Shown piece after piece: positions 1-9,304 of a stretch of DNA of 64,000 bases. Under the pieces are notes generated by a model that saw only the letters and a list, made by a program, of their open reading frames with translations, was not told the DNA's origin and did not search any database. The stretch comes from Sphingomonadales bacterium UBA6171. GTDB taxonomy: Bacteria > Pseudomonadota > Alphaproteobacteria > Sphingomonadales > Sphingomonadaceae. Location of the stretch: the NCBI GenBank assembly GCA_002422985.1, contig DITZ01000048.1, forward strand, positions 14,292 to 78,291, given 5' to 3'. How positions within the stretch are numbered: the first letter of the stretch is position 1; each line of letters begins with the position of its first letter. A program made the position numbers and the translations under genes.

Positions 1-580
1 GCAGGAAGCCCAGCCGCTCGCCGGCTTCCACCGCCGGGCGCGACAGGATCAGCCGGTCCACCGTGCCGGCAACCAGCTGCGCGACGGCCTGCGCCACGGC
101 CAGATAGGTTTTCCCCGTGCCGGCCGGCCCCAGCGCGAAGATGATGTCATGTCTGGCGAGCGCGCCGATATAATCGGCCTGCGCCGCCGTGCGCGCCATG
201 ATCGTCTTTTTGCGGGTGCGGATCATCGCGGGCGGGCCGCCGGCCTTGGGCAGCGCCTCGGCCGGCGCGTCGCCGGACATGCCGATGGCAGCCTCCACAT
301 CGCCGGCGTCCACCGGCAGATTGCGTTCCAGCCGGCCATACAGCTCGGTCAGCACCTGCCGGGCGCGGCCGATGCCGATGGGGTCGCCCTCCACCGCCAC
401 GCGATTGCCGCGGGCGCGGATATAGACGCCCAGCCGGTTTTCGATGGTGATGAGATTCTGATCGAACTGGCCGAACAGCGCACCCAGCAGGGCGGGCCGG
501 TCAAACTCCAGCTCGGCGCGGGCGAGGCCGGCGTTCGGCTCGTGCGGGGGGGGCGGCGGCCCGGCGCTGCGCTTTACCAT
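1..580 (-). CDS. phoH: PhoH family ATPase (partial, C-terminus beyond left edge)
   Basis: PhoH/YbeZ-type cytoplasmic P-loop ATPase, a family linked to RNA metabolism together with YbeY. About 193 residues are visible and the rest runs off the left edge. A KH-like N-terminal part precedes a Walker A motif GPAGTGKT at about residues 151-158. The ATG at 580 overlaps the miaB stop by 7 bp, so the gene is translationally coupled to miaB, and miaB-phoH is the usual order in proteobacteria (ybeY would follow outside the window). Family assignment is firm. Confidence 0.93.
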   Translation of the reverse strand, partial: MVKRSAGPPPPPHEPNAGLARAELEFDRPALLGALFGQFDQNLITIENRLGVYIRARGNRVAVEGDPIGIGRARQVLTELYGRLERNLPVDAGDVEAAIGMSGDAPAEALPKAGGPPAMIRTRKKTIMARTAAQADYIGALARHDIIFALGPAGTGKTYLAVAQAVAQLVAGTVDRLILSRPAVEAGERLGFL

Positions 581-1926
581 GTAAGACTGTCTGCCACGGA
601 GATGATGCGTCCTTCCAGACTGTTCGGGCCGGCCCATACCAGCGCGACGGTGGCGAGCGTGCCGGGCCGCAGCCCCGCACCCTCTACAACGACGGATTGC
701 AGCCAGGGCGATTTGCCAATCCACTGGCCCGGCTTGCGCCCCGGTCGCTCGATCAGGATTTCACATTCGCGGCCGACACTGGCCGAATTGAAGGCCTGCG
801 CCTGCGATGCAAGCAGGGCCTGCAACCGGACGAGACGTTCGGTTTTCACCGCTTCGGAAAGCTGGCCCGGCTTGTCGGCCGCCGGCGTGCCGAGGCGCGG
901 GGAATATTTGAAGGAGAAGGCCGCGGCATAGCCGACTTCTTCGACCAGACTGAGCGTATCGGCGAAATCCTCCTCGGTCTCGCCGGGGAAGCCGACGATG
1001 AAGTCCGAGGTTATGGCCAGATCAGGCCGCGCGGCCCTGAACCGGCGGATGAGGTCGAAATATTCGTCGCGGCCATGTTTGCGGTTCATTGCCGCCAATA
1101 TCCGGTTGGAGCCGGACTGCACCGGAAGATGCAGATAGGGCATCAGCGCCGGCACATCGCGGTGCGCCAGGATCATGGCCTCTGTCACATCGCGCGGATG
1201 ACTGGTGATATAGCGCAGGCGCCGCACGCCGGGGATGGCGGCAACGGCCGCGATCAGCGCACCGAATGTCAGCGCGGCGTCGCCCGGATCGGCCCAGGCA
1301 TTCACATTCTGGCCCAGCAGCGTGAGTTCGATGGCACCGCCGGCGACCAGCGATTCGGCTTCGGACAGAATGTCGGCCAGCGGGCGGGAGGCTTCGCCGC
1401 CGCGCGTATAGGGCACGACGCAGAAGGTGCAGAATTTGTCGCAGCCTTCCTGTATGGTGAGGAAGGCCGACGCGCCGCGCCGTTTGCGGGCCGGCAGATG
1501 GCCGAATTTCGGGTCCGCCGGCATGTCCAGATCCACCAGCACCCCGCCACCGGGCTGATGCGCGCGCACCAGCGCGGGCAGGCGGTGATAGGCCTGCGGG
1601 CCGATGACCAGATCCACCGCGCCCGAACGGCTGGCGATTTCGCCGCCTTCGGCCTGCGCGGTGCAGCCGGCCACCGCGATCATCGGGCGCGGCTGATTGG
1701 CCCGCCGGGCGCGGGCAGCGATGCGGCCGACATCGGAATAGAGTTTTTCCGCCGCCTTTTCGCGGATGTGGCAGGTGTTGAGCACGAGGAGATCGGCCTC
1801 TGCCTCTGCCACCTGGGTCAGGCCATCGGCCAGCAGGGCTTCCGCCATCCGCTCGCTGTCATATACATTCATCTGGCAGCCATAGCTGCGGACGGCGAAA
1901 CGGCTGGGGCTATCGTTGAGGGTCAC
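574..1926 (-). CDS. miaB: tRNA-2-methylthio-N6-dimethylallyladenosine synthase MiaB
   Basis: Radical SAM methylthiotransferase that adds the methylthio group to i6A37 of tRNAs reading UNN codons. The 450-residue length is normal. The N-terminal UPF0004 domain carries cluster cysteines C17, C52 (NTCHIREKA) and C88 (AGCTAQ). The radical SAM motif GCDKFCTFC supplies C162, C166 and C169, and a TRAM domain ends the protein. The start overlaps the upstream acyltransferase stop by 4 bp (ATGA) and the stop overlaps phoH, so it sits inside the housekeeping operon. High certainty. Confidence 0.97.
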   Translation of the reverse strand: MTLNDSPSRFAVRSYGCQMNVYDSERMAEALLADGLTQVAEAEADLLVLNTCHIREKAAEKLYSDVGRIAARARRANQPRPMIAVAGCTAQAEGGEIASRSGAVDLVIGPQAYHRLPALVRAHQPGGGVLVDLDMPADPKFGHLPARKRRGASAFLTIQEGCDKFCTFCVVPYTRGGEASRPLADILSEAESLVAGGAIELTLLGQNVNAWADPGDAALTFGALIAAVAAIPGVRRLRYITSHPRDVTEAMILAHRDVPALMPYLHLPVQSGSNRILAAMNRKHGRDEYFDLIRRFRAARPDLAITSDFIVGFPGETEEDFADTLSLVEEVGYAAAFSFKYSPRLGTPAADKPGQLSEAVKTERLVRLQALLASQAQAFNSASVGRECEILIERPGRKPGQWIGKSPWLQSVVVEGAGLRPGTLATVALVWAGPNSLEGRIISVADSLTW

Positions 1927-2792
1927 GCGGTGCCCCGTATCAGCCTTTTATAGCCTTGGGCAATCACGTCGCGGCAGTGGCGGGCCAGCGCCTTGCGGTC
2001 GGTGAAGTCGGTGCGGCGCACCGGCGGGTGGCAATATATATGCGCCGCGACCCGGCCGAGGCGCATGAAATCAAGGGCATGCGACCCCAGTTCCATGTCG
2101 CCGATCCAGGCGATGTCCAGCATGCGGTTGCGGGTGAGCGGCAGGCCGTTCAGATGGGTATAGGCGAGCGTGACCGGCTGGATGCGGAAATCCTCGCTGC
2201 CTTCGCCCTCCACCACGGAAAACAGCGCCGATTTGAACGGCAGGATATGCACGCCATCGTTCGACGTGCCTTCGGGAAACAGGATGACATTGCCGCCATG
2301 CGCCAGCCGGTGCTGGATGGTGCCGGCCTGCTCCACCGCGCGGTGGCGGCGCGCGCGCTCCACATAGATGGTGTCCTGCATGTCGGCCAGAAAGCTGACC
2401 ATACCCATGGCACCGACTTCGGATTTGGCGACAAAGCTGCCGGAAAGCCGGCTGCCCAGCACCGGAATATCCAGCCAGGACAGATGATTGCAGACATAGA
2501 GCGTCTTGCCGCTGGCCGGCGTGCCGGACAAAAGCGTGCGAACGCCGAGCGAGCGGGAAACCAGACGGTGCCACAGCATCGGCATCTGCGCGGCGGATTT
2601 GTGCCGCAGCAGTCGCGCGGCCATGGCGGGCGGCACCAGCATGCCGGTGGCCGCCAGCGCGCCGGCCATGGATTTTACATGGCCGAGGCGCTGAAAGGGC
2701 GTGTCATCACGCCCAAGGTGCGGCAAGTCCGCGTCGTTGTGCAGCGCCTGGAGGGCATTTTCATCAATGTCCGGATGGGTAGCAGCGGTCAT
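1923..2792 (-). CDS. plsC: 1-acyl-sn-glycerol-3-phosphate acyltransferase
   Basis: PlsC-family acyltransferase of phospholipid synthesis, 289 residues, expected at the inner membrane. The acyltransferase blocks are clear: NHLSWLD (H(x4)D, about residues 102-108) and FPEGTS (about 172-177). I start it at the ATG at 2792, just after the Fur-like stop, rather than at an in-frame ATG 36 bp upstream that lies inside the upstream gene. The 3' end overlaps miaB by 4 bp. It could prefer ornithine lipid or another acyl acceptor; the motifs do not separate these. Confidence 0.88.
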   Translation of the reverse strand: MTAATHPDIDENALQALHNDADLPHLGRDDTPFQRLGHVKSMAGALAATGMLVPPAMAARLLRHKSAAQMPMLWHRLVSRSLGVRTLLSGTPASGKTLYVCNHLSWLDIPVLGSRLSGSFVAKSEVGAMGMVSFLADMQDTIYVERARRHRAVEQAGTIQHRLAHGGNVILFPEGTSNDGVHILPFKSALFSVVEGEGSEDFRIQPVTLAYTHLNGLPLTRNRMLDIAWIGDMELGSHALDFMRLGRVAAHIYCHPPVRRTDFTDRKALARHCRDVIAQGYKRLIRGTA

Positions 2793-2797
2793 GCGGC

Positions 2798-3223
2798 TCA
2801 GGTTTTGGGCCGGTTGATGGGCACGCAATATAATTCCATCCGGTGGTCGACGAGGCGATAGCCCAGCCGCTCGGCGATGGCGTGCTGCAACGCTTCCAGT
2901 TGGTCGTCGTGAAACTCGATGACGTTGCCATTTTCGACATTGATCAGATGGTCATGATGCTCGTCCGGCGTGGGTTCATAGCGCGAGCGGCCATCGCGAA
3001 AATCATGCCGTTCGAGGATGCCCGCTTCTTCGAACAGCCGCACGGTGCGATAGACGGTGGCGATGGAGATGCCCTTGTCCACCTCGGCGGCGCGGCGGTG
3101 CAGTTCCTCCACATCGGGATGGTCGCGGCTGCTGGAGAGCACCCGGGCAATGACACGCCGCTGTTCGGTGATGCGCAGGCCCTTGGCGTTGCACAGCGAT
3201 TCGATGTCGATCATTCCCGGCAT
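2798..3223 (-). CDS. fur: Fur-family transcriptional regulator (Fur/Mur type)
   Basis: Metal-responsive repressor of the Fur family, 141 residues. The winged helix contains the family signature ISIATVYRTV (about 52-61), followed by the metal-binding stretch HHDHL (89-93). Where classical Fur has a CxxC after HHDHLIC, this protein reads INVENGNVIEF without cysteines, as in alphaproteobacterial Mur/Fur proteins. It may therefore respond to manganese as well as iron (inference from family). The start at 3223 is chosen for its match to family length. It lies 5 bp upstream of plsC, in the same transcription unit. Confidence 0.9.
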   Translation of the reverse strand: MPGMIDIESLCNAKGLRITEQRRVIARVLSSSRDHPDVEELHRRAAEVDKGISIATVYRTVRLFEEAGILERHDFRDGRSRYEPTPDEHHDHLINVENGNVIEFHDDQLEALQHAIAERLGYRLVDHRMELYCVPINRPKT

Positions 3224-3356
3224 AGTCTCACCCCGTGGCCGCCAGTGCCGGACAAATGCCCGGCACGCCAGCGGTGACAGGTCCACAAATAGGCAAAGCG
3301 CGCGGCAAGGGCAATATCAGCCGGGTCCGGCGGGGCAGGAAATGGGCGCGGGCAGC

Positions 3357-3392
3357 AAAAAGGGTCCGGCTGCGCGCATGGCAGCCGGACCC
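3357..3392 (-). terminator. Rho-independent terminator downstream of mucR
   Basis: Perfect 12-bp inverted repeat (gggtccggctgc / gcagccggaccc) with a 7-nt loop. Read on the minus strand it is followed by five T residues. It begins about 20 bp after the mucR stop and separates mucR from the fur-plsC-miaB-phoH unit. Confidence 0.85.
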
Positions 3393-3412
3393 TGTTTCAG
3401 CGGCATGGCGCC

Positions 3413-3832
3413 TTATTTGCGGCGACCGCGGCCACCCTTGGTGCCAAGGCCGATGTCCTTTGCCAGCTTGCGGCGGGCTTCGGCATAGTTGGGGGCAACC
3501 ATCGGATAATCCGCCGGCAGGCCCCAGCGCGCGCGATATTCGTCGGGCGTCAGGTTGAAGGCGGTCATCAGGTGCCGCTTCAGCATCTTCAGCTTCTTGC
3601 CGTCTTCAAGGCAGACGATATAGTCGGGCTTGATGGATTGGCGGATCGGCACGGCCGGCTCCAGCTTTTCCGGCTCGGCCTGCACCACGCCACCAAGGCC
3701 GGACAGGGTTGCAAAGACATTCTGAATCAGCACTGGCAGATCATTAACAGCCACGCTGTTGTTCGCCACATGGCTGGACACAATATCCGCCGTCAGTGCC
3801 AGAAGATCATTATGTTCCACAGACTCGCTCAT
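3413..3832 (-). CDS. mucR: MucR/Ros family transcriptional regulator
   Basis: Alphaproteobacterial zinc-finger regulator, 139 residues. The C-terminal half carries the family core CLEDGKKLKMLKRHL and then TPDEYRARWGLPADYP. The Ros-type Cys2His2 finger is modified: Cys74 is present, the second cysteine position is Asp77, and His87 is kept, as seen in other MucR proteins. The start at 3832 has a good Shine-Dalgarno (aaggaac) just upstream; an in-frame ATG 87 bp further up has none. A strong terminator follows. Family members regulate exopolysaccharide, motility and cell-cycle genes; the targets here are unknown. Confidence 0.93.
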   Translation of the reverse strand: MSESVEHNDLLALTADIVSSHVANNSVAVNDLPVLIQNVFATLSGLGGVVQAEPEKLEPAVPIRQSIKPDYIVCLEDGKKLKMLKRHLMTAFNLTPDEYRARWGLPADYPMVAPNYAEARRKLAKDIGLGTKGGRGRRK

Positions 3833-4014
3833 TAGCTGTTCCTTGTTCTTATACTGTATTTTCCAGCCCGCGCATCGCGAATGTTGCATTCGCGAAAAGC
3901 CGCTGGCTGACGGAAACATCAGGGCCGCGATTTCATACGACCCAAGTCTCTATGGCAGTGTCAATCCATAAGGGCAACAGCATGTTCGGCGCGAATTCCA
4001 TCAATTCGTCGCAA

Positions 4015-4509
4015 CTAGTGAAGCGCAAGTCCCAGTGTAATCGCGTCTATCCCTTCACCCGACAGGCTTCTGTAATAGGATTTGCGCAATCCCTGCTGCT
4101 CCATGCCTATGGCCGCATAAAGTGCGCGCGCGGCTGTGTTGCTGGCGCGCACCTCCAGAAACAGCCGGCTGCCCCCGCGCGTGCGCGTGGCGGCGACTAC
4201 GGCAGCCAGCATCGCCCGGCCAAGGCCGGTGCGGCGCAGGCCAGGATGGGTGGCGCACAGCAGCAGCTCCACCTCGTCCAGCACCTGCCGGCACAGTGCA
4301 AAGGCCAGCGGCGCGGGGCGTGGCGCCAGCAGCAGAAACCCCCCCGGTCCGGCCAGCACGGCGGCAATCTGCGCCGCGTTCCATGCTTCGCGATAGTGGG
4401 GATCAAAGGCAAGGCCGGCGAGCGCGGCCACCGCCGGCACATCGACCAGCGCACCGGACACAAAGTCGGGCGCGGCAAGACAATGAGGTTCAGGCGACGG
4501 CGCTGGCAT
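4015..4509 (-). CDS. rimI: Ribosomal-protein-alanine N-acetyltransferase, GNAT family
   Basis: GNAT acetyltransferase, about 164 residues. The acetyl-CoA loop is visible as RRTGLGRAML, followed by the C-terminal RASNTAARALYAAIGM typical of RimI. The start at 4509 overlaps the tsaB stop by 20 bp, and tsaB-rimI is a conserved gene pair. RimI acetylates the N-terminus of ribosomal protein S18 in Escherichia coli; that substrate is inferred by family and context only. Confidence 0.85.
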   Translation of the reverse strand: MPAPSPEPHCLAAPDFVSGALVDVPAVAALAGLAFDPHYREAWNAAQIAAVLAGPGGFLLLAPRPAPLAFALCRQVLDEVELLLCATHPGLRRTGLGRAMLAAVVAATRTRGGSRLFLEVRASNTAARALYAAIGMEQQGLRKSYYRSLSGEGIDAITLGLALH

Positions 4510-5107
4510 CCTGCTGCCGCACATAAAGCGGTATGGGCGGATCGAAAAGAGCCGGCGACAGGCCGAGCGCACAGGCCGCGCGCGGTTCGGCGGCCAGCAT
4601 CTGGCCCGGTGCGCCGCTGCCGGCGGCGGGTGCCCCCGCCAGCCAGTCCGCCGCCGCTGGCGCCAGGAGGGCAATGGGTGCGCCCCGGCTGGAAAGCGCG
4701 GGCAGGTGGAAGCGTTCGCACCAAAGCTGCCCGCGCGGCGCGGCGAGCGCCACGCCGAGCAGGCCGTCCGCCCCGGATTGCCGCGCCTGTGCCGCCACCA
4801 GCAGGGTCGAGCGGACGCCGGACAAATCCGCCCCCCATGCGAGCGCCAGTGCCGTGGCCGCGGCATGGCCGATGCGCAGCCCGGTGAAACTGCCGGGCCC
4901 GGTTTCCACGATGATATGCGCCACGCCAGCCGCCCGCCCGCCAAAGGGAGCAAGCAGCGCGGTGAGCGCCGGCATCAGCGCCTCGGCATGGCCAAGGCCG
5001 ATGCGTTCATGATGTTCCGCCAGCAGCCGGCCATCTTCCCCCAGCGCCAGCGACAGCGCATGGCCGGTGGCGATGACCAGTGTGCGCCCGGTCAGGCGAT
5101 CCTGCAT
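4490..5107 (-). CDS. tsaB: tRNA threonylcarbamoyladenosine biosynthesis protein TsaB
   Basis: TsaB (YeaZ), the non-catalytic partner of TsaD in t6A37 formation on tRNAs reading ANN codons, 205 residues. It has the ASKHA-type opening TLVIATGHALSLAL, where many homologues have DT or DTS, and the diagnostic GPGSFTGLRIG segment. It overlaps the upstream nitroreductase by 16 bp and rimI by 20 bp, so it is a mid-operon gene. Confidence 0.92.
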   Translation of the reverse strand: MQDRLTGRTLVIATGHALSLALGEDGRLLAEHHERIGLGHAEALMPALTALLAPFGGRAAGVAHIIVETGPGSFTGLRIGHAAATALALAWGADLSGVRSTLLVAAQARQSGADGLLGVALAAPRGQLWCERFHLPALSSRGAPIALLAPAAADWLAGAPAAGSGAPGQMLAAEPRAACALGLSPALFDPPIPLYVRQQDASAVA

Positions 5108-5679
5108 GCGTCGTCGAACGACAGGCGCGGCAGGCGCGGGAATAATTTCCTGCCCGTGCCATGGCCCAGCGAACAGATGAAATTGGTTTCAACCGTCGTG
5201 CCGGTCCAGAAAGCCGCATCCACCGCCGCCTTGTCAAAGCCCGACATCGGGCCGGTATCCAGCCCCAGCGCGCGGGCCGCCATCAGCAGATAGGCCCCCT
5301 GGAGGCTGCTGTTGCGAAAGGCGGTGGAATGGATGAGTGCCTCATTGCCCCGGAACCAGCTGGCCGCATCGTCATGCGGGAACAGTTCGGACAGCCGGTC
5401 GATAAAGGCCATGTCCATGCCGATGATGACGGTGACCGGGGCCTGGAGCACTTTGGGCCGGTTGGCTTCCATCACACAGGCCGCGAGCTTTGCGCGGGCT
5501 TCGGCACTGGCGCAGAAGATCAGCCGCGCGGGCGAGCAGTTGGCAGAGGTCGGGCCGAACTTCATCAGCTCATAAAGCTGTTCCGGCATGTCTTCCGGCA
5601 GCGGGGCCTCCTCCCAGTCATAATGGGTGCGGGCGTCGAGAAACAGCTGCGACAGGGCGGAAGGATCAAGCCTGGTCAT
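5092..5679 (-). CDS. Malonic semialdehyde reductase-like nitroreductase
   Basis: FMN-dependent nitroreductase-fold protein of the RutE/HadB type, 195 residues. It has the characteristic FGPTSANCSPAR segment and a C-terminal SLGHGTG flavin-site stretch. The start at 5679 overlaps the nfu stop (ATGA). RutE reduces malonic semialdehyde in pyrimidine degradation, but no other rut gene is nearby, so the substrate here is open. Placement between nfu and tsaB suggests a constitutive housekeeping role. Confidence 0.82.
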   Translation of the reverse strand: MTRLDPSALSQLFLDARTHYDWEEAPLPEDMPEQLYELMKFGPTSANCSPARLIFCASAEARAKLAACVMEANRPKVLQAPVTVIIGMDMAFIDRLSELFPHDDAASWFRGNEALIHSTAFRNSSLQGAYLLMAARALGLDTGPMSGFDKAAVDAAFWTGTTVETNFICSLGHGTGRKLFPRLPRLSFDDACRIA

Positions 5680-6230
5680 ATGGCGCGCACCTCGGTTACT
5701 TCGGGAACATAATGGCGGAGCAGATTCTCGATGCCACCCTTCAGCGTGGCAGTGGACGACGGGCAGCCGGCGCAACTGCCCTGCATGTGCAGGAACACGG
5801 TGCCGCGCTGGAAGCCGCGATAGACGATGTCGCCGCCGTCCGCCGCAACAGCGGGGCGCACGCGGGTGTCGATCAGCTCACGGATCTGCGCGACGATGTC
5901 GGCATCGGCCGGATCATCGAAGGTTTCGGCCTCGGCCGCCGCGCCCGCCGGATAGAGCGGCGCACCGCTGGCGAAATGATCGACCAGCAGGCCCAGCACG
6001 TCGGGCTTCACCTCCGCCCAGTCCACGCCGGCCGCGATGGAGACGGAGACGAAATCCTCGCCGAAATAGGTACCCGTCACATCGCCCAGCGAGAAGAGCG
6101 CACGGGCGAGCGGCACGGCTTCGGCCGCTTCGGGGGAGGCGAAATCCCGCACATCGGCGGCTGCCACGGCGCGGCCGGGCAGGAATTTCAGCGTTTGCGG
6201 GTTGGGTGTGCGTTCGGTCTCGATCAACAT
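5676..6230 (-). CDS. NifU/Nfu-type iron-sulfur scaffold protein
   Basis: Nfu-family Fe-S carrier, 184 residues. It has an N-terminal Nfu_N domain (ERTPNPQTLKFLPG near the start) and a C-terminal NifU domain with the cluster-binding CxxC (SCAGCPSS). The start at 6230 is the methionine that opens Nfu_N; an in-frame upstream ATG would add 17 unrelated residues. Expected role: delivery of [4Fe-4S] clusters to client enzymes, plausibly including MiaB encoded in the same run of genes. Confidence 0.92.
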   Translation of the reverse strand: MLIETERTPNPQTLKFLPGRAVAAADVRDFASPEAAEAVPLARALFSLGDVTGTYFGEDFVSVSIAAGVDWAEVKPDVLGLLVDHFASGAPLYPAGAAAEAETFDDPADADIVAQIRELIDTRVRPAVAADGGDIVYRGFQRGTVFLHMQGSCAGCPSSTATLKGGIENLLRHYVPEVTEVRAI

Positions 6231-6318
6231 GGCACGGTCCTTCGGTGTGTGCACCGCACTTGGCGGTTGCGGCCCGCGCAATCAAGACCGCAGCAATAGG
6301 ATTTCGCTGCGGCGGGCT

Positions 6319-6783
6319 TTATGTCAGCCGGTCCAGCTCTGCCTCGCCGATGCCGCCGGGCACGATGATGACCAGACAGGGCAGCGCGCCGGCCCGTTCA
6401 CCCGCGAAGAAATCCACCAGCGGGCCGGGCCGGCCATTGGCCGCGGCTGCCAGCACCAGGCTGCGGATGCTGCGATCCTGTTCCAGCAGGCGCAGGATTT
6501 CCTCCGCCGGCTTGCCGCGCCGCACCATGGTTTCAGGCCGCACGCCCATCAGCACGGCGGCGCTGTCGGCCTGGGCAGACAGCATCGCATGCGCGTCCGC
6601 CTCCACCTCCTCGTCCAGCGCCTTCTGCACGCCACCCCATTGCATGAAGCCGGTGGGCTTGATGATATGCACCAGCTTGACGCTGGCCGCCGTGTGCATG
6701 GCGCGCAGCGCCGCAAAGCGCAGGGCGCGGGCGCATTCCGGCGTGCCGTCCATCACCACCAGAAAGGCGTGCGCCATGTTCAT
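6319..6783 (-). CDS. Universal stress protein, UspA family
   Basis: Single UspA domain, 154 residues, Rossmann-like, cytoplasmic. The first strand AFLVVMDGTPEC and the GxPAEEIL segment fit the family. The ATP-binding G-2x-G-9x-G loop is not well formed (AAANGRPGPLVDFFAGERAG), so nucleotide binding is uncertain. The start overlaps the end of the DUF2333 gene by 4 bp. Confidence 0.82.
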   Translation of the reverse strand: MNMAHAFLVVMDGTPECARALRFAALRAMHTAASVKLVHIIKPTGFMQWGGVQKALDEEVEADAHAMLSAQADSAAVLMGVRPETMVRRGKPAEEILRLLEQDRSIRSLVLAAAANGRPGPLVDFFAGERAGALPCLVIIVPGGIGEAELDRLT

Positions 6784-7688
6784 TGCAGGATGGCCCTGAG
6801 CGCGCTGCCCGCCAGCAGCAGCTGATAGCCGGCGCGGATGAGATCAGTCTCGCCCGGCATCAGCGGATCCTGGGCGGCCGCCGCATCCAGCGCGTCCAGC
6901 GCTTCCCCCCAGCGCGCCGCTTTGCCGGAAAGGCGCACGGCGGCGGCATTATCGTCGCGCAGGCCCCGCAGCAGCATCGCAGCCGCATGCGCCGTGCCGC
7001 GCGCGGCCGACAGCTGCACCACGACACTGCCATCCGCCTGCCCGGCCATCAGCCGGTTGCCGCGCCGCGCCTCCATCTCCACCATATCGGCCAGCGCCGC
7101 GACCGCCGCGCGGCTGTGGGCGTCCATCCGCGGGCTTTCGCTGCCCGCATTGCCGGGCGCTGCGGCATCGATGCGGTTCTGTTCCACCAGTGCCGCAATG
7201 GCGCCGCGATAGGCGCGCTCCGACGACTGGCGGATCGGCGGCCAGCCCAGCGCCAGCCACCATTGATCGGCCGGCACCGCCAGCAGCCGCGCGCCTTCGG
7301 CCAGCGCCACCGCGCCGGGGCGCGCGGCCAGCGCCTCCACCACCGCATGGGTGGTTTCGATAATGCGCGCCTGATAGGCGGGCGTGCGGCGGGTAAGGCC
7401 GGTGGGAAAGAAAAAGGGATCGTTCGGCGTGAAGGCGCGATCATTCACCTGCGCGTCCACCAGCCGTGCGGCAAAGCCCAGCGCGGCCGAGCCGCCGGCC
7501 GGCAGTTGTTCGGGCGTGGGGCGCAGGCCGGGATCGGGCGATATGCCGGCCAGCATCGTGCCCAGCAGCACATACCAGAGCAGCAGCAGCAACAGCCCGC
7601 CCAGCAGCCCAAGCGCCCAGCGCGGCAGGGCCATCAGCCGGGCGAAAAAGCCTATGGGGCGAACGGGCGTGGCGGCTATGCTGTCCAT
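6780..7688 (-). CDS. DUF2333 family membrane-anchored protein
   Basis: 302 residues. One N-terminal transmembrane helix (about residues 25-46) precedes a soluble domain that contains the FTPNDPFFFPTGL segment typical of DUF2333, so the bulk should lie in the periplasm. No catalytic motif is apparent and the family has no assigned function. It is coupled to the UspA gene by a 4-bp overlap. Confidence 0.7.
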   Translation of the reverse strand: MDSIAATPVRPIGFFARLMALPRWALGLLGGLLLLLLWYVLLGTMLAGISPDPGLRPTPEQLPAGGSAALGFAARLVDAQVNDRAFTPNDPFFFPTGLTRRTPAYQARIIETTHAVVEALAARPGAVALAEGARLLAVPADQWWLALGWPPIRQSSERAYRGAIAALVEQNRIDAAAPGNAGSESPRMDAHSRAAVAALADMVEMEARRGNRLMAGQADGSVVVQLSAARGTAHAAAMLLRGLRDDNAAAVRLSGKAARWGEALDALDAAAAQDPLMPGETDLIRAGYQLLLAGSALRAILQ

Positions 7689-7796
7689 CCGCCAGACTTA
7701 AGCCGCCGCCCACCGCCACGCAATCGCTATCACTCTTGGGCCAGGTATAACCCTATGGCCAGTGTCACCTTATGGCCGTTAACGCCTTATGGCTTC

Positions 7797-8459
7797 TCAG
7801 CGGCCGGTTGGCACCCGCACCACTTTGCTGCGCGCCGGCGGGCCGGGGAAATCGGTGAACAGCGCGGTTACCAGCTTGGGCATATGCTGTGGCAGGTCAT
7901 TCACGCGGGTGTTGGATTCCGAACGCCCCTCGAACAGCGGCGCCTTGTCTGCCTGGCGGATGATGTCGACGTGCAGGAAAGCCGGATAGGTGGTGTAGCT
8001 GTATATTTCGCTGCTGTTCATCGGTCCCCAGAAGGGATCATAGAAGCTGCCCCAATAGCCGGGGCGCATGCCCCAGCCTTGCCAGCCATGGCCCCACCAG
8101 CCCCAGCTGCTGCTGCTGGTGGCGGGGCGGGTGCCCAGCCGGTCGGTTGGCGGGCCGGCGCCGAAATCGACCCGGACGATGAGCGCCGCCGCATCGCGGG
8201 TCTGCACCGGCTGGAAGCCCTTGCGCTGCAATTCGGCGGACACCAGCGCGGCATAGCTCTGGAACTCCAGGCTGCCCTCGCGCCGCAGGTCGGACGGCTC
8301 GACATAGAAGGTCTGCCCCGTTATCGGCGGCATCGCCTGGAACGACTGGACCCGCGCATCAAAGCTGGTGGTGCAGGCCGACAACAGGCCAAGCGCGGCC
8401 GCCGCCAGCGCCAGCTTCAGCGCACGCGGCGCGCGCGCATTCCGTTTCATTTGGGTCAT
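7797..8459 (-). CDS. DUF4136 domain-containing lipoprotein
   Basis: 220-residue secreted lipoprotein. The signal peptide ends in a lipobox LLSAC at about residues 27-31, and the mature part resembles DUF4136 (FDARVQSF, YPAFLHVDI, PKLVTALFTDFPG). A Ser/Trp/Gly-rich insertion lies mid-protein. The start at 8459 has a well-placed gagga Shine-Dalgarno; an in-frame ATG 78 bp upstream would put extra sequence before the signal peptide. Expected in the outer membrane; function unknown. Confidence 0.8.
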   Translation of the reverse strand: MTQMKRNARAPRALKLALAAAALGLLSACTTSFDARVQSFQAMPPITGQTFYVEPSDLRREGSLEFQSYAALVSAELQRKGFQPVQTRDAAALIVRVDFGAGPPTDRLGTRPATSSSSWGWWGHGWQGWGMRPGYWGSFYDPFWGPMNSSEIYSYTTYPAFLHVDIIRQADKAPLFEGRSESNTRVNDLPQHMPKLVTALFTDFPGPPARSKVVRVPTGR

Positions 8460-8627
8460 CCCGCTTCGTCCTCGCATATTATCGGCTGTCAGCCAGCTTA
8501 AGACGCTGATGGTGAACCCAAGCTTGCAAACGGGCAAGCCCGCATATCGGCGCGAAAAAAGACATCGGCCTGCCGGCTCATAAGCCCTGACCAGATTTTG
8601 ACGGATGTGCGGTGGATGACGACCAGA

Positions 8628-8897
8628 TTATGCCCGGCGTATCCTTCGTTTCGGGTTGGCGAAAGGCAGGCGCAATTCGACCATGCGCGCGCTCACCACG
8701 TCATCAAAGGGCGCAGGCGCCATAACGCGGCCATGGCGCCGCTCAGCTTCAATCCTCTGCGCAGCGGCAAGGTCGACCGCAGCCTTCGCCTCGTCCACGT
8801 GCCGACGATAGTCTGCCTGCCTGATAAGAAACAGCGGCGGCCCACGCGTCACCCCGATCACCTGCCGAATCAGGGCGAGGGTGGCGCGACCTGGCAA
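8628..8897 (-). CDS. Hypothetical protein, possibly a gene remnant
   Basis: 89-codon reading frame overlapping the thioesterase 3' end by 28 bp. It is basic, with a helical Ala/Glu/Arg-rich middle (EAKAAVDLAAAQRIEAE); no domain is recognised. It fills most of the 410-bp stretch between the thioesterase and the DUF4136 lipoprotein, which otherwise holds nothing I can identify. It may be a small coupled gene or the decayed tail of a longer one. Confidence 0.3.
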   Translation of the reverse strand: MPGRATLALIRQVIGVTRGPPLFLIRQADYRRHVDEAKAAVDLAAAQRIEAERRHGRVMAPAPFDDVVSARMVELRLPFANPKRRIRRA

Positions 8898-9304
8898 ATA
8901 TAGGCCCCCCTCCCGCTCGCCAGGAGCTTGCCGTCAGGGCCTGTCACGCGCGTTTCGGCAACCGATAGCTGCCGTCCGATTTTTACCGCGCGTCCGCTCG
9001 CGGTGACAGGGCCGGCGGTCGCGGGGCGATGATAGTCCACGCTGAGATCGGCCGTCGCCTTTGCCTGCGTGCCCAGCATCAGCAACGTATATAGCCCGGT
9101 CAAATCGATCAGGGCCGCGAGTATGCCGCCATGCGCCGCGCCGATCATCGGGTTCGACACGATTTCCTCGCGCCAGGGCATGCTGATCTCCAGCAGCTCA
9201 GTCGAGCAGGATTTGATTTCCAGCCCGAGCCATTGATGAAAAGGTGCAATGCGCAGCATGCGGGTCAAATGCTCCTGATCGATTACAGGTGCCTTGATGC
9301 TCAT
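8870..9304 (-). CDS. PaaI/YdiI-type hotdog thioesterase
   Basis: 144-residue hotdog-fold acyl-CoA thioesterase of the PaaI family. The signature GAAHGGILAALID contains the HGG active-site region, followed by SVDYHRPAT and a conserved C-terminal strand. It would hydrolyse aryl- or acyl-CoA in the cytoplasm. Its start overlaps the hydrolase stop by 4 bp, so the two form an operon; both could release or detoxify stalled CoA intermediates. Confidence 0.85.
   Translation of the reverse strand: MSIKAPVIDQEHLTRMLRIAPFHQWLGLEIKSCSTELLEISMPWREEIVSNPMIGAAHGGILAALIDLTGLYTLLMLGTQAKATADLSVDYHRPATAGPVTASGRAVKIGRQLSVAETRVTGPDGKLLASGRGAYICQVAPPSP

Noticed and set aside
697..1953. 418-codon plus-strand frame
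   Set aside because: Opposite miaB, which has all its cluster cysteines and overlaps its neighbours correctly.
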